From Paraburkholderia piptadeniae (GTDB lineage: Bacteria; Pseudomonadota; Gammaproteobacteria; Burkholderiales; Burkholderiaceae): 64,000 nucleotides of DNA. The translations under genes and the position numbers were made by a program. Below, one piece after another: positions 35,771-45,143 of this stretch (its first letter is position 1; every line of letters starts with the position of its first letter). Where the stretch lies: contig NZ_CYGY02000002.1 of NCBI RefSeq assembly GCF_900007165.1, forward strand, positions 62,001 to 126,000, in the 5' to 3' direction. Below the pieces are notes generated by a model. It was not told the origin of the DNA. It worked only from the letters and a program-made list of their open reading frames with translations, and did not search any database.

Positions 35771-37162
35771 TCATTCGTCCATCAGACGCACTTTCACTTT
35801 CTTGCCCTTGACCTTGCCGGCGCTCAGTTTGCGCAGTGCGTCACGGGCGATGCTGCGATCGACGGCGACGTACGTCGAAAACTCCGTCACGTTGATCTTG
35901 CCAATATGCGAACCGTTGAAGCCCGCTTCGCCCGTCAGCGCGCCAAGCACGTCGCCGGGGCGGATTTTTTCCTTGCGGCCGCCGAGTATCTGCAGCGTCT
36001 CCATCGGCGGCAGCAGCGGCTGGTCGCTTGCAGGCTTCAGTCCGGAAAGCGGATGCCATTCGACGTCGCGCCCTTGCGCCTCTTCGATGCCGCCCACGCG
36101 CCCCATTTCGTTCATGCTCGCGAGGCTCAGCGCCCAACCGTCCTGATCCGCGCGGCCCGTGCGGCCGATGCGATGCACGTGTACTTCGGGGTCAGGCGTC
36201 ACGTCGACGTTGATCACCGCTTCGAGTTGCGCGATGTCGAGCCCGCGCGCGGCGACGTCGGTTGCAACGAGCACCGAGCAGCTGCGATTCGCGAACTGGA
36301 TCAGCACCTGATCGCGCTCGCGCTGCTCGAGCTCGCCGTGCAGCGCGAGCGCGTGAAAGCCTTGCGCGCGCAGCACGTCGAGCAGATCGCGGCACTGGTT
36401 CTTCGTGTTGCAGAACGCGATCGTGCTCACCGGCCGGTAGTGGTTCAGCAACATACCGACGGCATGCAGACGCTCGTCCTCCGTCACTTCGTAGAAGCGC
36501 TGCCGAATCTTGCTGTTGTCGTGACGCTCTTCGAGCTTCACTTCCTTCGGGTTGCGCAAGAACTGCTGGCTCAGTTTCGCGATGCCCTCGGGGTACGTCG
36601 CGGAGAACAACAGCGTTTGCCGCTCCTTCGGACATTGACGCGCGACCTTCGCAATGTCGTCGAAGAAGCCCATGTCGAGCATGCGGTCCGCTTCGTCGAG
36701 CACGAGCGTGTTGAGTGCGTCGAGTGAGAGGCTGCCGCGCTCCAGATGGTCCATGATGCGCCCCGGCGTGCCGACGATGATGTGCGCGCCGTGTTCGAGG
36801 CTCGCAGTCTGCGGACGCATCGGCGTGCCGCCGCACAACGTCAGCACCTTGATGTTCTCTTCGGCGCGCGCGAGTCGGCGGATTTCCTGCGTGACCTGAT
36901 CGGCGAGTTCGCGCGTCGGGCACAGCACCAGCGCCTGCACCGCGTAACGGCGCGCATCGAGCCGCGCGAGCAACGCGAGCGAGAACGCCGCCGTCTTGCC
37001 GCTGCCCGTCTTCGCCTGCGCGATCAGGTCCCGGCCGGCGAGCGCGATCGGCAGGCTCGCAGCCTGGATCGGCGTCATCTCGACATAGCCGAGTTGCGTG
37101 AGATTCGCGAGCGCCGCCGTCGAGAGCGGCAGTTCGCTAAAGGGACGTGCCTTGTCTGTCAT
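35771..37162 (-). CDS. dbpA: ATP-dependent RNA helicase DbpA
   Basis: A 463-residue DEAD-box helicase for 50S subunit assembly. Motif I AKTGSGKT is at 50-57, DEAD (LDEADRMLD) near 155, SAT near 187, and motif VI HRIGRTGR near 330. The C-terminal domain (GALTGEAGFNGSHIGKI) is the DbpA RNA-recognition fold that binds 23S rRNA hairpin 92. This distinguishes DbpA from RhlE or SrmB. Confidence 0.94.
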   Translation of the reverse strand: MTDKARPFSELPLSTAALANLTQLGYVEMTPIQAASLPIALAGRDLIAQAKTGSGKTAAFSLALLARLDARRYAVQALVLCPTRELADQVTQEIRRLARAEENIKVLTLCGGTPMRPQTASLEHGAHIIVGTPGRIMDHLERGSLSLDALNTLVLDEADRMLDMGFFDDIAKVARQCPKERQTLLFSATYPEGIAKLSQQFLRNPKEVKLEERHDNSKIRQRFYEVTEDERLHAVGMLLNHYRPVSTIAFCNTKNQCRDLLDVLRAQGFHALALHGELEQRERDQVLIQFANRSCSVLVATDVAARGLDIAQLEAVINVDVTPDPEVHVHRIGRTGRADQDGWALSLASMNEMGRVGGIEEAQGRDVEWHPLSGLKPASDQPLLPPMETLQILGGRKEKIRPGDVLGALTGEAGFNGSHIGKINVTEFSTYVAVDRSIARDALRKLSAGKVKGKKVKVRLMDE

Positions 37163-37177
37163 GTCGTTGTGCAGGCG

Positions 37178-37363
37178 TCAGTTATACGGGCGGCCTTCGA
37201 TCTGTTCGTAGACGATCGTGCCGTCGTCGGCGTCGAAACGCTCGACATAGTTGCGGGCGCCGCACATCGGGCAGCGAAACAGCAGACCCTGCCCTTCGTT
37301 CTTGATGACGACGTCGGACTGCTCCCACTGCGCGCCGCAGCTCTGGTTGATGCAAGTAAACAC
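37178..37363 (-). CDS. Small zinc-ribbon protein
   Basis: A 61-residue protein starting at GTG (VFTCINQSCGAQW) with TGGAGA upstream. It has two cysteine pairs, Cys-x4-Cys near 4-9 and CPMC near 35-38, forming a probable zinc ribbon. An upstream in-frame ATG adds 30 Arg-rich residues that look non-native. Function unknown. It lies 15 bases before dbpA on the same strand. Confidence 0.75.
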   Translation of the reverse strand: MFTCINQSCGAQWEQSDVVIKNEGQGLLFRCPMCGARNYVERFDADDGTIVYEQIEGRPYN

Positions 37364-37590
37364 GTTGATTCTCCAGCTTGATCGGTTGAGCGCGTTCCGT
37401 CGCACGCGAAGAACGCGAATGCCTGCAAGGCGCTGATCGACCGGTCCACGCAATTCAGCACGGGACCGATACAGCGCAGCCTGCTATGTCTTCGATGAGG
37501 ATGGTTGATCGGGCGGCGAAGGAAGTTCGCGCATTCCGCAATTTTAACGGATGCGCGCAGACGCGACCGGCAAGAACGTGCGAGATACGT

Positions 37591-38589
37591 TTAGTGAGTC
37601 AACAGCGCGTTCGCGGGCGCACGAACCGTTTTGAGCGTCTCTGAAGGAAGCAAGCCGAACAGCTTGCGATAGTCGGTAGCGAACTGGCTCAGATGCCAGA
37701 AGCCCCACGCCGCCGCGACGTCCTGCACCGTGCGCTCGCCGGGCGCGGCATCGCACAGATCGCGGCGCGCGCCATTCAGGCGGATCGCGCGCAGATAGCT
37801 CGCGGGCGCGAGACCCAGCACATCCTGAAAGCAGTATTGCAACGTGCGTCGGCTGACGTGCAGATGCTCGCACAACTCGGGCACGCCGACGGGACGCTCG
37901 CGATTCGCGAGCACATAGTCGCGCGCGGCGGAGACGATCGATTGTCTGCGCGGACGCGTGGGAATCGCGACGGACGCCGTCGCGCACAGATCGAACAGCG
38001 ACGACATCACCGACGCTTCCAGGTTGCAGCGGGCGCGTGTCGAAAACGCGGCGCTCGCCGTGTCGTCGAGCGCGCTGCGCAACAGCGCGCAGAATCGTGC
38101 CTTGTTTTTCGCGTCGATCGGAAGGATGCCTGTGCGCGTGGCCTGAGCGACCATGTCGGCATGTTCGACGGCGGCCGCATGCCGATGCAGCACGTCACGG
38201 CATACGACCACGCCGAAGATCGCGTAGCCGCCCGGCGTCAGCAGTTCGAACTCGACGCCGCCGCGTTGAAACGCAAGCGCATCGTGGCCGATCGCATGCG
38301 AGTCGATGCGGCCCGTGCTCGCGTCGTCGGCGGGAATGCCGAACCAGTATGCGTCCTCGGGCACTTCGCAGGTCTGACGCAACGTCTGGCTCGTCGTCTC
38401 GCAGAACACGTGCATTGCATCGAGATGCAGGCCCGTCAGCTTCCCGACGAAGCGCCCTGCCGTGAGCTGATCGTAAGTCTGCGTCCAGCCGCGAAGATTG
38501 CGCGCCTGTTCATCGGCGTCGTGCGCGACGCTCGTTTCGACGCGGCACACGGGCACGCGCGAGAACGGAGAGGAAAGGTCGGTCGTCAT
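37591..38589 (-). CDS. eutR: AraC-family regulator of ethanolamine catabolism (EutR-like)
   Basis: A 332-residue AraC-type regulator. Its N-terminal domain closely follows E. coli EutR as I recall it: a WTQTYDQLTAGRFVGKLTG segment, then YWFGIPA and GGVEFELLTP. The C-terminal double helix-turn-helix contains LCEHLHVSRRTLQYCFQDVL. EutR is activated by ethanolamine and cobalamin. It lies divergent from the aldehyde dehydrogenase and 3 kb from eutBC. I start at MTTDLSSPFSRVP, though an ATG seven codons earlier is possible. Confidence 0.88.
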   Translation of the reverse strand: MTTDLSSPFSRVPVCRVETSVAHDADEQARNLRGWTQTYDQLTAGRFVGKLTGLHLDAMHVFCETTSQTLRQTCEVPEDAYWFGIPADDASTGRIDSHAIGHDALAFQRGGVEFELLTPGGYAIFGVVVCRDVLHRHAAAVEHADMVAQATRTGILPIDAKNKARFCALLRSALDDTASAAFSTRARCNLEASVMSSLFDLCATASVAIPTRPRRQSIVSAARDYVLANRERPVGVPELCEHLHVSRRTLQYCFQDVLGLAPASYLRAIRLNGARRDLCDAAPGERTVQDVAAAWGFWHLSQFATDYRKLFGLLPSETLKTVRAPANALLTH

Positions 38590-38944
38590 ATGGGCGTCGA
38601 TGATGAACATGCACCTGCATGTGACATTGAACAAACAAGCGGACACCGACGCAAGTCCCATGCCAAAAGAACCCTCGCCGACTTTCCATTCCAATGCACG
38701 CGCGCTGTTCATTCGGTGAACACTCGCTGGTCAAACTGCTCATGGATGCAACGCGTGCGCTGAGCAATCTCGCGCGCATCGCGTGACGTGCATCGCGACA
38801 GTGCTGCGTGCACCGGCATCGGCGACGTGCGCGCACTCGTTGGCACGCTTCTGGCGATATGCACCCGCGGCAGCAGAAGACCGCCAGCCGGGTGAAATGC
38901 CCAAACGAATACATCGACTATCCGATCATGTGAGGAGCACGCAG
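38590..38944. other. Divergent intergenic region between eutR and the aldehyde dehydrogenase gene
   Basis: 355 bases with no gene. It carries the -24/-12 type promoter at 38841-38856 and a 20-base element shared with the eut promoter region, both described separately. Confidence 0.6.
38841..38856 (+). promoter_or_regulatory. Sigma-54-type (-24/-12) promoter of the aldehyde dehydrogenase gene
   Basis: TTGGCACG-CTTC-TGGCG: the -24 element TGGCACG is a perfect match to the consensus, and GG-N10-GC spacing is exact. The -12 is TGGC against the consensus TTGC. It lies about 90 bases upstream of the ATG. Confidence 0.5.
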
Positions 38945-40465
38945 ATGAATCACGCAGAGATGAAGTTTCTGACCACCGAGTTTCCGTACAAGAAGCAGTA
39001 TGAGAATTTCATCGGCGGGGAGTGGGTGAAGCCGGCGGGCGGCGAGTACTTCGACAACATCTCGCCGATTACGGGCGAGCCGTTCACGTCGATTCCGCGT
39101 TCACGCGAAGCCGACATCGAACTCGCGCTGGACGCCGCGCATCGCGCAAAAACGGCTTGGGGCAAGACCTCGACCACCGAACGCGCGAACATCCTCAACA
39201 AGATCGCCGATCGTCTGGAAGCAAATCTGCAGCGTCTCGCCGTCGCCGAGACGATCGACAACGGCAAGCCGCTACGCGAAACGATGGCCGCCGACATCCC
39301 CCTCGCGATCGATCACTTCCGCTATTTCGCCGGCGCGGTCCGCGCGCAGGAAGGCGGCATTTCGGAGATCGATCACGATACCGTCGCCTATCACTTTCAT
39401 GAGCCGCTCGGCGTGGTCGGCCAGATCATTCCGTGGAATTTCCCGATCCTGATGGCTACGTGGAAACTCGCGCCCGCGCTCGCGGCCGGCAATTGCGTCG
39501 TGCTGAAGCCCGCCGAGCAAACGCCCGCGTCGATACTCGTGCTGGTCGAACTGATTCAGGATCTGCTGCCTGCGGGCGTGCTGAACGTGGTCAATGGCTT
39601 TGGTCTCGAAGCTGGAAAGCCGCTCGCATCGAACAAGCGCATCGCGAAGATCGCGTTCACGGGCGAAACGACGACGGGTCGCCTGATCATGCAGTACGCG
39701 AGCCAGAACATCATCCCCGTGACGCTCGAACTGGGCGGCAAGAGCCCGAACATTTTCTTCGCCGACGTGCTCGACAAGGACGACAGCTTCTTCGACAAGG
39801 CACTCGAAGGCTTCGCGATGTTCGCGTTGAATCAGGGCGAAGTGTGCACGTGCCCGTCGCGCGTGCTGATCGAAGAATCGATTTACGACCGCTTCATGGA
39901 GCGCGCGTTGAAGCGTGTCGCCGCCATTCAGCAGGGACACCCACTCGACGCGAAGACGATGATCGGCGCGCAGGCATCGAAGGAACAGCTCGAAAAGATT
40001 CTGTCGTATATCGATCTCGGCAAGCAGGAAGGCGCGCAATGCCTGATCGGCGGCGAGCAGAACAAGCTCGACGGCGAACTCGCGAAAGGCTACTACGTGA
40101 AGCCGACGGTGTTCCGCGGTCACAACAAGATGCGCATTTTCCAGGAAGAAATCTTCGGGCCTGTCGTCTCCGTGACGACGTTCAAGAACGAAGAGGAAGC
40201 GATCGAGATCGCCAACGATACGCTCTACGGTCTCGGTGCAGGCGTCTGGACGCGCGACGGTTCGCGCGCGTATCGCTTCGGCCGCGAGATTCAGGCGGGC
40301 CGCGTATGGACCAACTGCTATCACGCGTATCCGGCGCACGCCGCGTTTGGCGGCTACAAGCAGTCGGGCATCGGACGCGAGAATCACAAGATGATGCTCG
40401 ACCATTACCAGCAAACGAAGAACTTGCTCGTCAGCTATAGCGACAAACCGTTGGGCTTCTTCTGA
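38945..40465 (+). CDS. Aldehyde dehydrogenase (acetaldehyde dehydrogenase, ExaC/AldB type)
   Basis: A 506-residue NAD-dependent aldehyde dehydrogenase with catalytic Cys301 in [11 protein letters not shown] and the catalytic Glu in LELGGKSPN near 267. The GEVCTCPSR form is that of ExaC/AldB acetaldehyde dehydrogenases. In this setting it would oxidise acetaldehyde from ethanolamine to acetate. GAGGAG lies before the ATG. The DUF779 gene follows, its usual companion. Confidence 0.93.
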   Translation: MNHAEMKFLTTEFPYKKQYENFIGGEWVKPAGGEYFDNISPITGEPFTSIPRSREADIELALDAAHRAKTAWGKTSTTERANILNKIADRLEANLQRLAVAETIDNGKPLRETMAADIPLAIDHFRYFAGAVRAQEGGISEIDHDTVAYHFHEPLGVVGQIIPWNFPILMATWKLAPALAAGNCVVLKPAEQTPASILVLVELIQDLLPAGVLNVVNGFGLEAGKPLASNKRIAKIAFTGETTTGRLIMQYASQNIIPVTLELGGKSPNIFFADVLDKDDSFFDKALEGFAMFALNQGEVCTCPSRVLIEESIYDRFMERALKRVAAIQQGHPLDAKTMIGAQASKEQLEKILSYIDLGKQEGAQCLIGGEQNKLDGELAKGYYVKPTVFRGHNKMRIFQEEIFGPVVSVTTFKNEEEAIEIANDTLYGLGAGVWTRDGSRAYRFGREIQAGRVWTNCYHAYPAHAAFGGYKQSGIGRENHKMMLDHYQQTKNLLVSYSDKPLGFF

Positions 40466-40545
40466 GCGTCGTGCTCCTGTTGGGCGAATCGCGTAATGCG
40501 GTTCGCCCGTCTTTTTTCAGCGGATCAAATGAGAGGGGAAGCGCG

Positions 40546-40941
40546 ATGAATGACGAAGGCGTTGCGCGTGTCGTGGCAACCGATGCGGCCACCAAACTGA
40601 TCCAGCAGTTGGGCGCCGAACACGGACCGATCATTTTTCATCAGTCGGGGGGATGTTGCGACGGCAGCGCGCCGATGTGTTTTCCTTCGAACGAGTTCAT
40701 GGTCGGCGCATCGGATGTATGGCTCGGCACGATTGCAGGCGTGCCGTTCTATATGAGCGAATCGCAATACGAGTACTGGCAGCACACGCAGTTGATCATC
40801 GATGTCGTGCCGGGCAACGGCGGCATGTTTTCGCTGGAACGGCCGACTGGCCTGCGATTCCTCACGCGCTCGCGCCTTTTCGATGACGAAGAGAACGCGT
40901 GGCTCGACAAGCATCCTGTGAGCCGTGCCGACGCGCTCTGA
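40546..40941 (+). CDS. DUF779 protein
   Basis: A 131-residue protein with the family core HQSGGCCDGSAPMCFP (two adjacent cysteines plus one) near 32-47. DUF779 genes regularly follow acetaldehyde dehydrogenase genes and their role is not established. GAGAGGGGAA precedes the ATG. Probably co-transcribed with the dehydrogenase (80-base gap). Confidence 0.88.
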   Translation: MNDEGVARVVATDAATKLIQQLGAEHGPIIFHQSGGCCDGSAPMCFPSNEFMVGASDVWLGTIAGVPFYMSESQYEYWQHTQLIIDVVPGNGGMFSLERPTGLRFLTRSRLFDDEENAWLDKHPVSRADAL

Positions 40942-41004
40942 CGTTGCCTTCGCGAAGTGAACGCAGTAAGCGCCCCGGCCGTGATATGACGGCCGCGCGC
41001 TTTG

Positions 41005-41796
41005 CTACGTTCTCGAGGCGTCCGCGATCACCGATGCGGCTTCGGCCGTTTGAAGCAGCGCATCGCTATCGTCCTTTAGAACGACACCTGTCAGCCCCAA
41101 ACGGCGCGCATGCGTCAGCAGATAGTGCAGCTTGTGTGCGGCGGCTTCGTAGTCGAGCCCTTCCGGTCGCACGTTCGAAACGCAGTTGCGTTGCGCGTCG
41201 CTGCATCCGACTTTCGGCGCATACGTCAGATAGATGCCCAGGCTATCCGGTGAACTGAGCCCTGGCCGTTCGCCGATCAGCATCACAACCAGCTTGGCCT
41301 TCAGCAACTCGCCAATTTCGTCGCCCAACGCGACGCGCGATTGACGCGCGACCACGACGGGGCCGATCTTCCAGTCCGCGAGCCGCTTCGTGATGGCCAG
41401 CAACAGAGGAATCGACTGCTTGGATGCCGCAAACGCGGATAGTCCATCGGCGATGACGAAGACCACTTCGGGCGGATCACCGCTCGCGGCATTGTTCAAT
41501 AGATCGCGGCTTTCGTCCGAAAGACGCCGCCCCATATCCGGACGCCGCAAATAGTGCTCGCGATCCGGCGCGGCACTATGCACGTCGAGCGACGTGAAGC
41601 CCTGAGCACGCAATTGTTCGTGCAAGACATCGGCGTCGAGTGGATGATGCACGGCGTCGCGCGCCTGCGCGTGCGAAAGATTGAACGCCAGCAACGGCGC
41701 GGTCGGCAGAGAGTTGCCTGCGCGGCCCAATGCGATGCGCGCATTCGTGAAGGCACGCAGTGCCTGCCACGCGTTCTTTTCGATCGAATCGCTCAT
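41005..41796 (-). CDS. eutC: Ethanolamine ammonia-lyase small subunit
   Basis: A 263-residue subunit of the B12-dependent enzyme splitting ethanolamine to acetaldehyde and ammonia. The family motif DGLSAFAASKQSIPL and the cobalamin-contacting VGCSDAQRNCVSNVRPEGL (near 200-218) are present. The ATG overlaps the eutB stop by four bases. No microcompartment targeting peptide is obvious at the N-terminus. Confidence 0.95.
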   Translation of the reverse strand: MSDSIEKNAWQALRAFTNARIALGRAGNSLPTAPLLAFNLSHAQARDAVHHPLDADVLHEQLRAQGFTSLDVHSAAPDREHYLRRPDMGRRLSDESRDLLNNAASGDPPEVVFVIADGLSAFAASKQSIPLLLAITKRLADWKIGPVVVARQSRVALGDEIGELLKAKLVVMLIGERPGLSSPDSLGIYLTYAPKVGCSDAQRNCVSNVRPEGLDYEAAAHKLHYLLTHARRLGLTGVVLKDDSDALLQTAEAASVIADASRT

Positions 41797-43187
41797 GCGA
41801 TGCCCATCCATTCGCTTGCGCCTTCGAGAAGCGGTTGACGCGCGGGCGCATTGAGCAACGCGCCGCGCGCATCGATGATCTGCATCGACTCCAGCCACTC
41901 TTCGAACTCCGGCGCGCGACGCAAACCCAGCACGTCGCGCACGTACAGCGCATCGTGAAACGACGTGCTCTGGTAATTGAGCATCACATCGTCCGCGCCG
42001 GGAACGCCCATGATGAAGTTGATGCCCGCGACGCCGAGCAGCGTCAGCAGATTGTCCATGTCGTCCTGATCGGCTTCCGCGTGATTCGTGTAGCAGATAT
42101 CGCAGCCCATCGGCACGCCGAGCAGCTTGCCGCAGAAGTGGTCTTCGAGACCGGCGCGCGTGATCTGCTTGCCGTCGTACAGATACTCGGGGCCGATAAA
42201 GCCGACTACCGTATTCGTCAGAAATGGATTGAACTGCCGTGCGACGGCGTACGCGCGCACTTCGCACGTCTGCTGATCGACGCCATGATGCGCATCCGCC
42301 GACAACGCACTGCCTTGCCCCGTTTCGAAGTACATCACGTTGTCGCCGACCGTGCCGCGCTTGAGCGACAGCGCCGCTTCATACGCCTCCTGCAATAGCG
42401 CGAGCGAAATGCCGAAGCTCGCGTTCGCTTTCTCGGTGCCGGCGATCGACTGGAACACGAGATCGACGGGCGCGCCCTTGTCGATCGCCGAAATCGTATT
42501 GGTCACGTGCGTGAGCACGCACGATTGCGTCGGCACCTGATAGCGCGTGCGGAAATCGTCGATCATCACGAGCAGATTCATGATTGCCGAAAGACTGTCC
42601 GACGCGGGATTGATGCCGATCACCGCGTCGCCGCAACCGTACATCAGGCCATCGATCATCGATGCGGCGATGCCCTTCACGTCGTCGGTCGGATGATTCG
42701 GCTGCAGACGCACCGACATGTGGCCCGGCAAACCGACCGTATTGCGAAAGCGCGTGACGACGGGCCGTTTGCGCGCCGCCAGGATCAGATCCTGATTGCG
42801 CATCAGCTTCGACACGGCCGCGACCATCTCGGGCGTGAGGCCTTTCGTGATACGCGTGAGCGCGGCCGTATCCGTCGAAGTGGACAACAGCCAGTTGCGG
42901 AATTCGCCTACGGTCAGATGCGCAATCTCCGCGAATGCTTCGGGCGAATGCGTATCGATGACGAGGCGCGTGACTTCATCGCTCTCGTATGGGATCAACG
43001 CTTCGTTGAGGAACGTGCGCAAAGGCACGTCGGCGAGCGCCATCTTCGCAGCGACGCGCTCCTCCTCGCTCGCCGCCGCAATGCCGGCGAGCTGGTCGCC
43101 GGAACGTAGCGGGCTCGCCTTCGCCATCAGCGTCTTCAGATCGGCAAAGCGATACTTGCGGCTGCCGATTGTCTCCGTGTAGCTCAT
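41793..43187 (-). CDS. eutB: Ethanolamine ammonia-lyase large subunit
   Basis: The 464-residue catalytic TIM-barrel subunit, with characteristic segments GLPGHMSVRLQPNHPTDD (near 172) and GYDIC-type NHAEADQDDMDN region near 355. It forms the active enzyme with EutC, which follows. It lies 83 bases after the permease gene on the same strand. Confidence 0.96.
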   Translation of the reverse strand: MSYTETIGSRKYRFADLKTLMAKASPLRSGDQLAGIAAASEEERVAAKMALADVPLRTFLNEALIPYESDEVTRLVIDTHSPEAFAEIAHLTVGEFRNWLLSTSTDTAALTRITKGLTPEMVAAVSKLMRNQDLILAARKRPVVTRFRNTVGLPGHMSVRLQPNHPTDDVKGIAASMIDGLMYGCGDAVIGINPASDSLSAIMNLLVMIDDFRTRYQVPTQSCVLTHVTNTISAIDKGAPVDLVFQSIAGTEKANASFGISLALLQEAYEAALSLKRGTVGDNVMYFETGQGSALSADAHHGVDQQTCEVRAYAVARQFNPFLTNTVVGFIGPEYLYDGKQITRAGLEDHFCGKLLGVPMGCDICYTNHAEADQDDMDNLLTLLGVAGINFIMGVPGADDVMLNYQSTSFHDALYVRDVLGLRRAPEFEEWLESMQIIDARGALLNAPARQPLLEGASEWMGIA

Positions 43188-43270
43188 ATCGTCTACTCCG
43201 TCGCCGCAGCTACTGTGCGGCCTGTTGCGTGTACGTCAACGCGTCTGCTGCATTGGGTGCTCGCACGCGT

Positions 43271-44674
43271 TCATTCTTCGAGCAGCGCATCAGCCGGCGC
43301 GACTTCGCGTTGCTGACGCGTCATCAGGAAGTAGCCATATCCGAGCGCGACGAACGCAGCGAACACGAGCGCGACGAGCAGATTGAAGTAGATCATCGTC
43401 GCGAGCGAAATCACGGCTGCCACGAGTGCGAACGCCGGGAAATACGGAAACAGCGGCGCGCGAAACGGACGCTCCATGTCCGGATCGGTGCGGCGCAGCT
43501 TGAACAGCGCGAGCATGCTGATGATGTACATCACGATAGCGCCAAACACGGACATCGTCACGATATTCGCGGTGAGCGTCTGGCCGCCGAACTGGATCAA
43601 CTCGTCGCTATAGATCGCGGCAATGCCGATCACGCCGCCCGCGAGAATCGCACGATGCGGAGTCTTGAAGCGCGGATGCACTTTCGACAGCCATTCCGGC
43701 AGATAGCCCGCGCGCGCAAGCGCGAAGATCTGCCGCGAATAGCCGAGGATGATGCCGTGAAACGACGCGACGAGGCCGAACAGTCCGAGCCACACGAGCA
43801 TGTGCATCCAGCCGCTGTTCTCGCCGACGATGTATTTCATCGCTTGCGGCAGCGGGTCGTTGATGTTCGCGAGCTTCGTCCAGTCGCCCGCCGCGCCAGC
43901 GAACACCATCACGCCGACCGCGAGCACGACGAGCGTCAGAATGCCCGTGACATAGGCGATGGGAATCGAGCGCTTCGGGTTCTTCGCTTCCTCGGCGGCC
44001 ATCGCGACGCCTTCGATCGCGAGGAAGAACCAGATCGCGAACGGAATCGCGGCGAACATGCCGTGGAACGCGCCCATGCTGAACGTGCCGGAGCCGGACC
44101 AGCCGCCCTTCGTGAAGTTCGACCACTGGAAGCCCGGCGACACGACGCCCATGAACACCAGCAGCTCGAAAATCGCGAGCAGTGTCACGCAGAGTTCGAA
44201 CGCCGCCGCGATCTGCACGCCGACGATGTTCAACGCCATGAACACGAGATATGCGCCCATTGCCGCGTGCTTCGGTTCGAGGCCGGGAAACTGGACGTGC
44301 AGATACGCGCCGATCGCGAGCGCGATTGCGGGCGGCGCGAACACGAATTCGACGAGCGTCGCCGCGCCCGCGGTATAGCCGCCCGTCGGCCCGAAAGCGT
44401 GGCGCGCGTAGGCGAACGGGCCGCCCGCGTGCGGAATCGACGTCGTGAGTTCGGTGAAGCTGAAGATAAACGTCGTGTACATCGCGGCGATGAAAAGCGC
44501 GGTGATCACGAAGCCGAGCGTGCCCGCGCTCGCCCAGCCATAGCTCCAGCCGAAATATTCGCCGGAGATCACGAGCCCGACGGCGATGCCCCAAAGCTGC
44601 CAGGTGCCGAGCGTCTGCTTCAACTCGTGATGCGTGACGATGCCTTTGTGCTGGGTTGTCGACTCTGCTTTCAT
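43271..44674 (-). CDS. eat: Ethanolamine permease
   Basis: A 467-residue APC-superfamily transporter with about 12 membrane helices, starting MKAESTTQHKG after a GGGAGCG binding site. Family features include the first-helix region LWGIAVGLVISGEYFGWSYG near 27-46, the usual ethanolamine permease opening. It is first in the permease-eutB-eutC run. Confidence 0.93.
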   Translation of the reverse strand: MKAESTTQHKGIVTHHELKQTLGTWQLWGIAVGLVISGEYFGWSYGWASAGTLGFVITALFIAAMYTTFIFSFTELTTSIPHAGGPFAYARHAFGPTGGYTAGAATLVEFVFAPPAIALAIGAYLHVQFPGLEPKHAAMGAYLVFMALNIVGVQIAAAFELCVTLLAIFELLVFMGVVSPGFQWSNFTKGGWSGSGTFSMGAFHGMFAAIPFAIWFFLAIEGVAMAAEEAKNPKRSIPIAYVTGILTLVVLAVGVMVFAGAAGDWTKLANINDPLPQAMKYIVGENSGWMHMLVWLGLFGLVASFHGIILGYSRQIFALARAGYLPEWLSKVHPRFKTPHRAILAGGVIGIAAIYSDELIQFGGQTLTANIVTMSVFGAIVMYIISMLALFKLRRTDPDMERPFRAPLFPYFPAFALVAAVISLATMIYFNLLVALVFAAFVALGYGYFLMTRQQREVAPADALLEE

Positions 44675-45143
44675 CGGACGCTCCCTTTTCGAAGTTGCCA
44701 GTTGATGGACCCGCGTCGTTGGCCTTCGAAGCGGGCCCGTTATCGACGGCATCTGGCGATGGTAGGAAGCCATAAATCGAGGTGTTATCGAAAATCGGCA
44801 AAGATGAGTGCCGTTGAGTGCTCACGCGAGCGGCTCGGGTTAAGTCATCGCTGAATAATGTGGGCCGGTGACGCGTCGTCTCTGCGGTCGGCACGCGACC
44901 TGTGCGCAGGGCTTGAAAAATCGCTGCTTGCTGTCGTGAACTTTGTCGCGCCTTCTTCTACGATTGATTGCCATGAGCAACCTCGGTCGTCGTGTGCGAC
45001 ATGCCGCGCGGCGGGGTATGGCAGTTTTCAGTCGTTCACGCGGGCGTTCAGCGCCGTCTTAGCGCATGCCGCTTGCGCAGTATCGGAATGCCGGGACGCA
45101 TCGCCGGTTCCGGCCGTCTCTTGAGGTTCAAGGAGGTAATCAA
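44675..45143. other. Intergenic region before the eut operon
   Basis: 469 bases without a gene. On the minus strand it must hold the eut promoter. It contains CGGCA-N8-TGCCG (44796-44813), the direct repeat TGAGTGC at 44805 and 44815 (10-base period), and an element shared with the aldehyde dehydrogenase promoter (44802-44821). On the plus strand AAGGAGGTAATCAA before 45144 is the binding site of the next gene. Confidence 0.5.
44802..44821 (-). promoter_or_regulatory. Element shared by eut and aldehyde dehydrogenase promoters
   Basis: Minus-strand GCACTC-N3-GGCAC-N-C-N-TCT. The same pattern occurs at 38833-38852 on the plus strand, with 15 of 20 positions identical and the same orientation to the gene. 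A EutR site is one explanation. The GGCAC part in the dehydrogenase copy is also its -24 box. Confidence 0.35.

Noticed and set aside
44796..44813. Sigma-54-like GGCAC...TTTGC before the eut permease gene
   Set aside because: The spacing between GG and GC is 11 bases, not the strict 10, so I do not count it as a -24/-12 promoter.
44675..45143. Cobalamin riboswitch before the eut operon
   Set aside because: No B12-box-like sequence seen on the minus strand.
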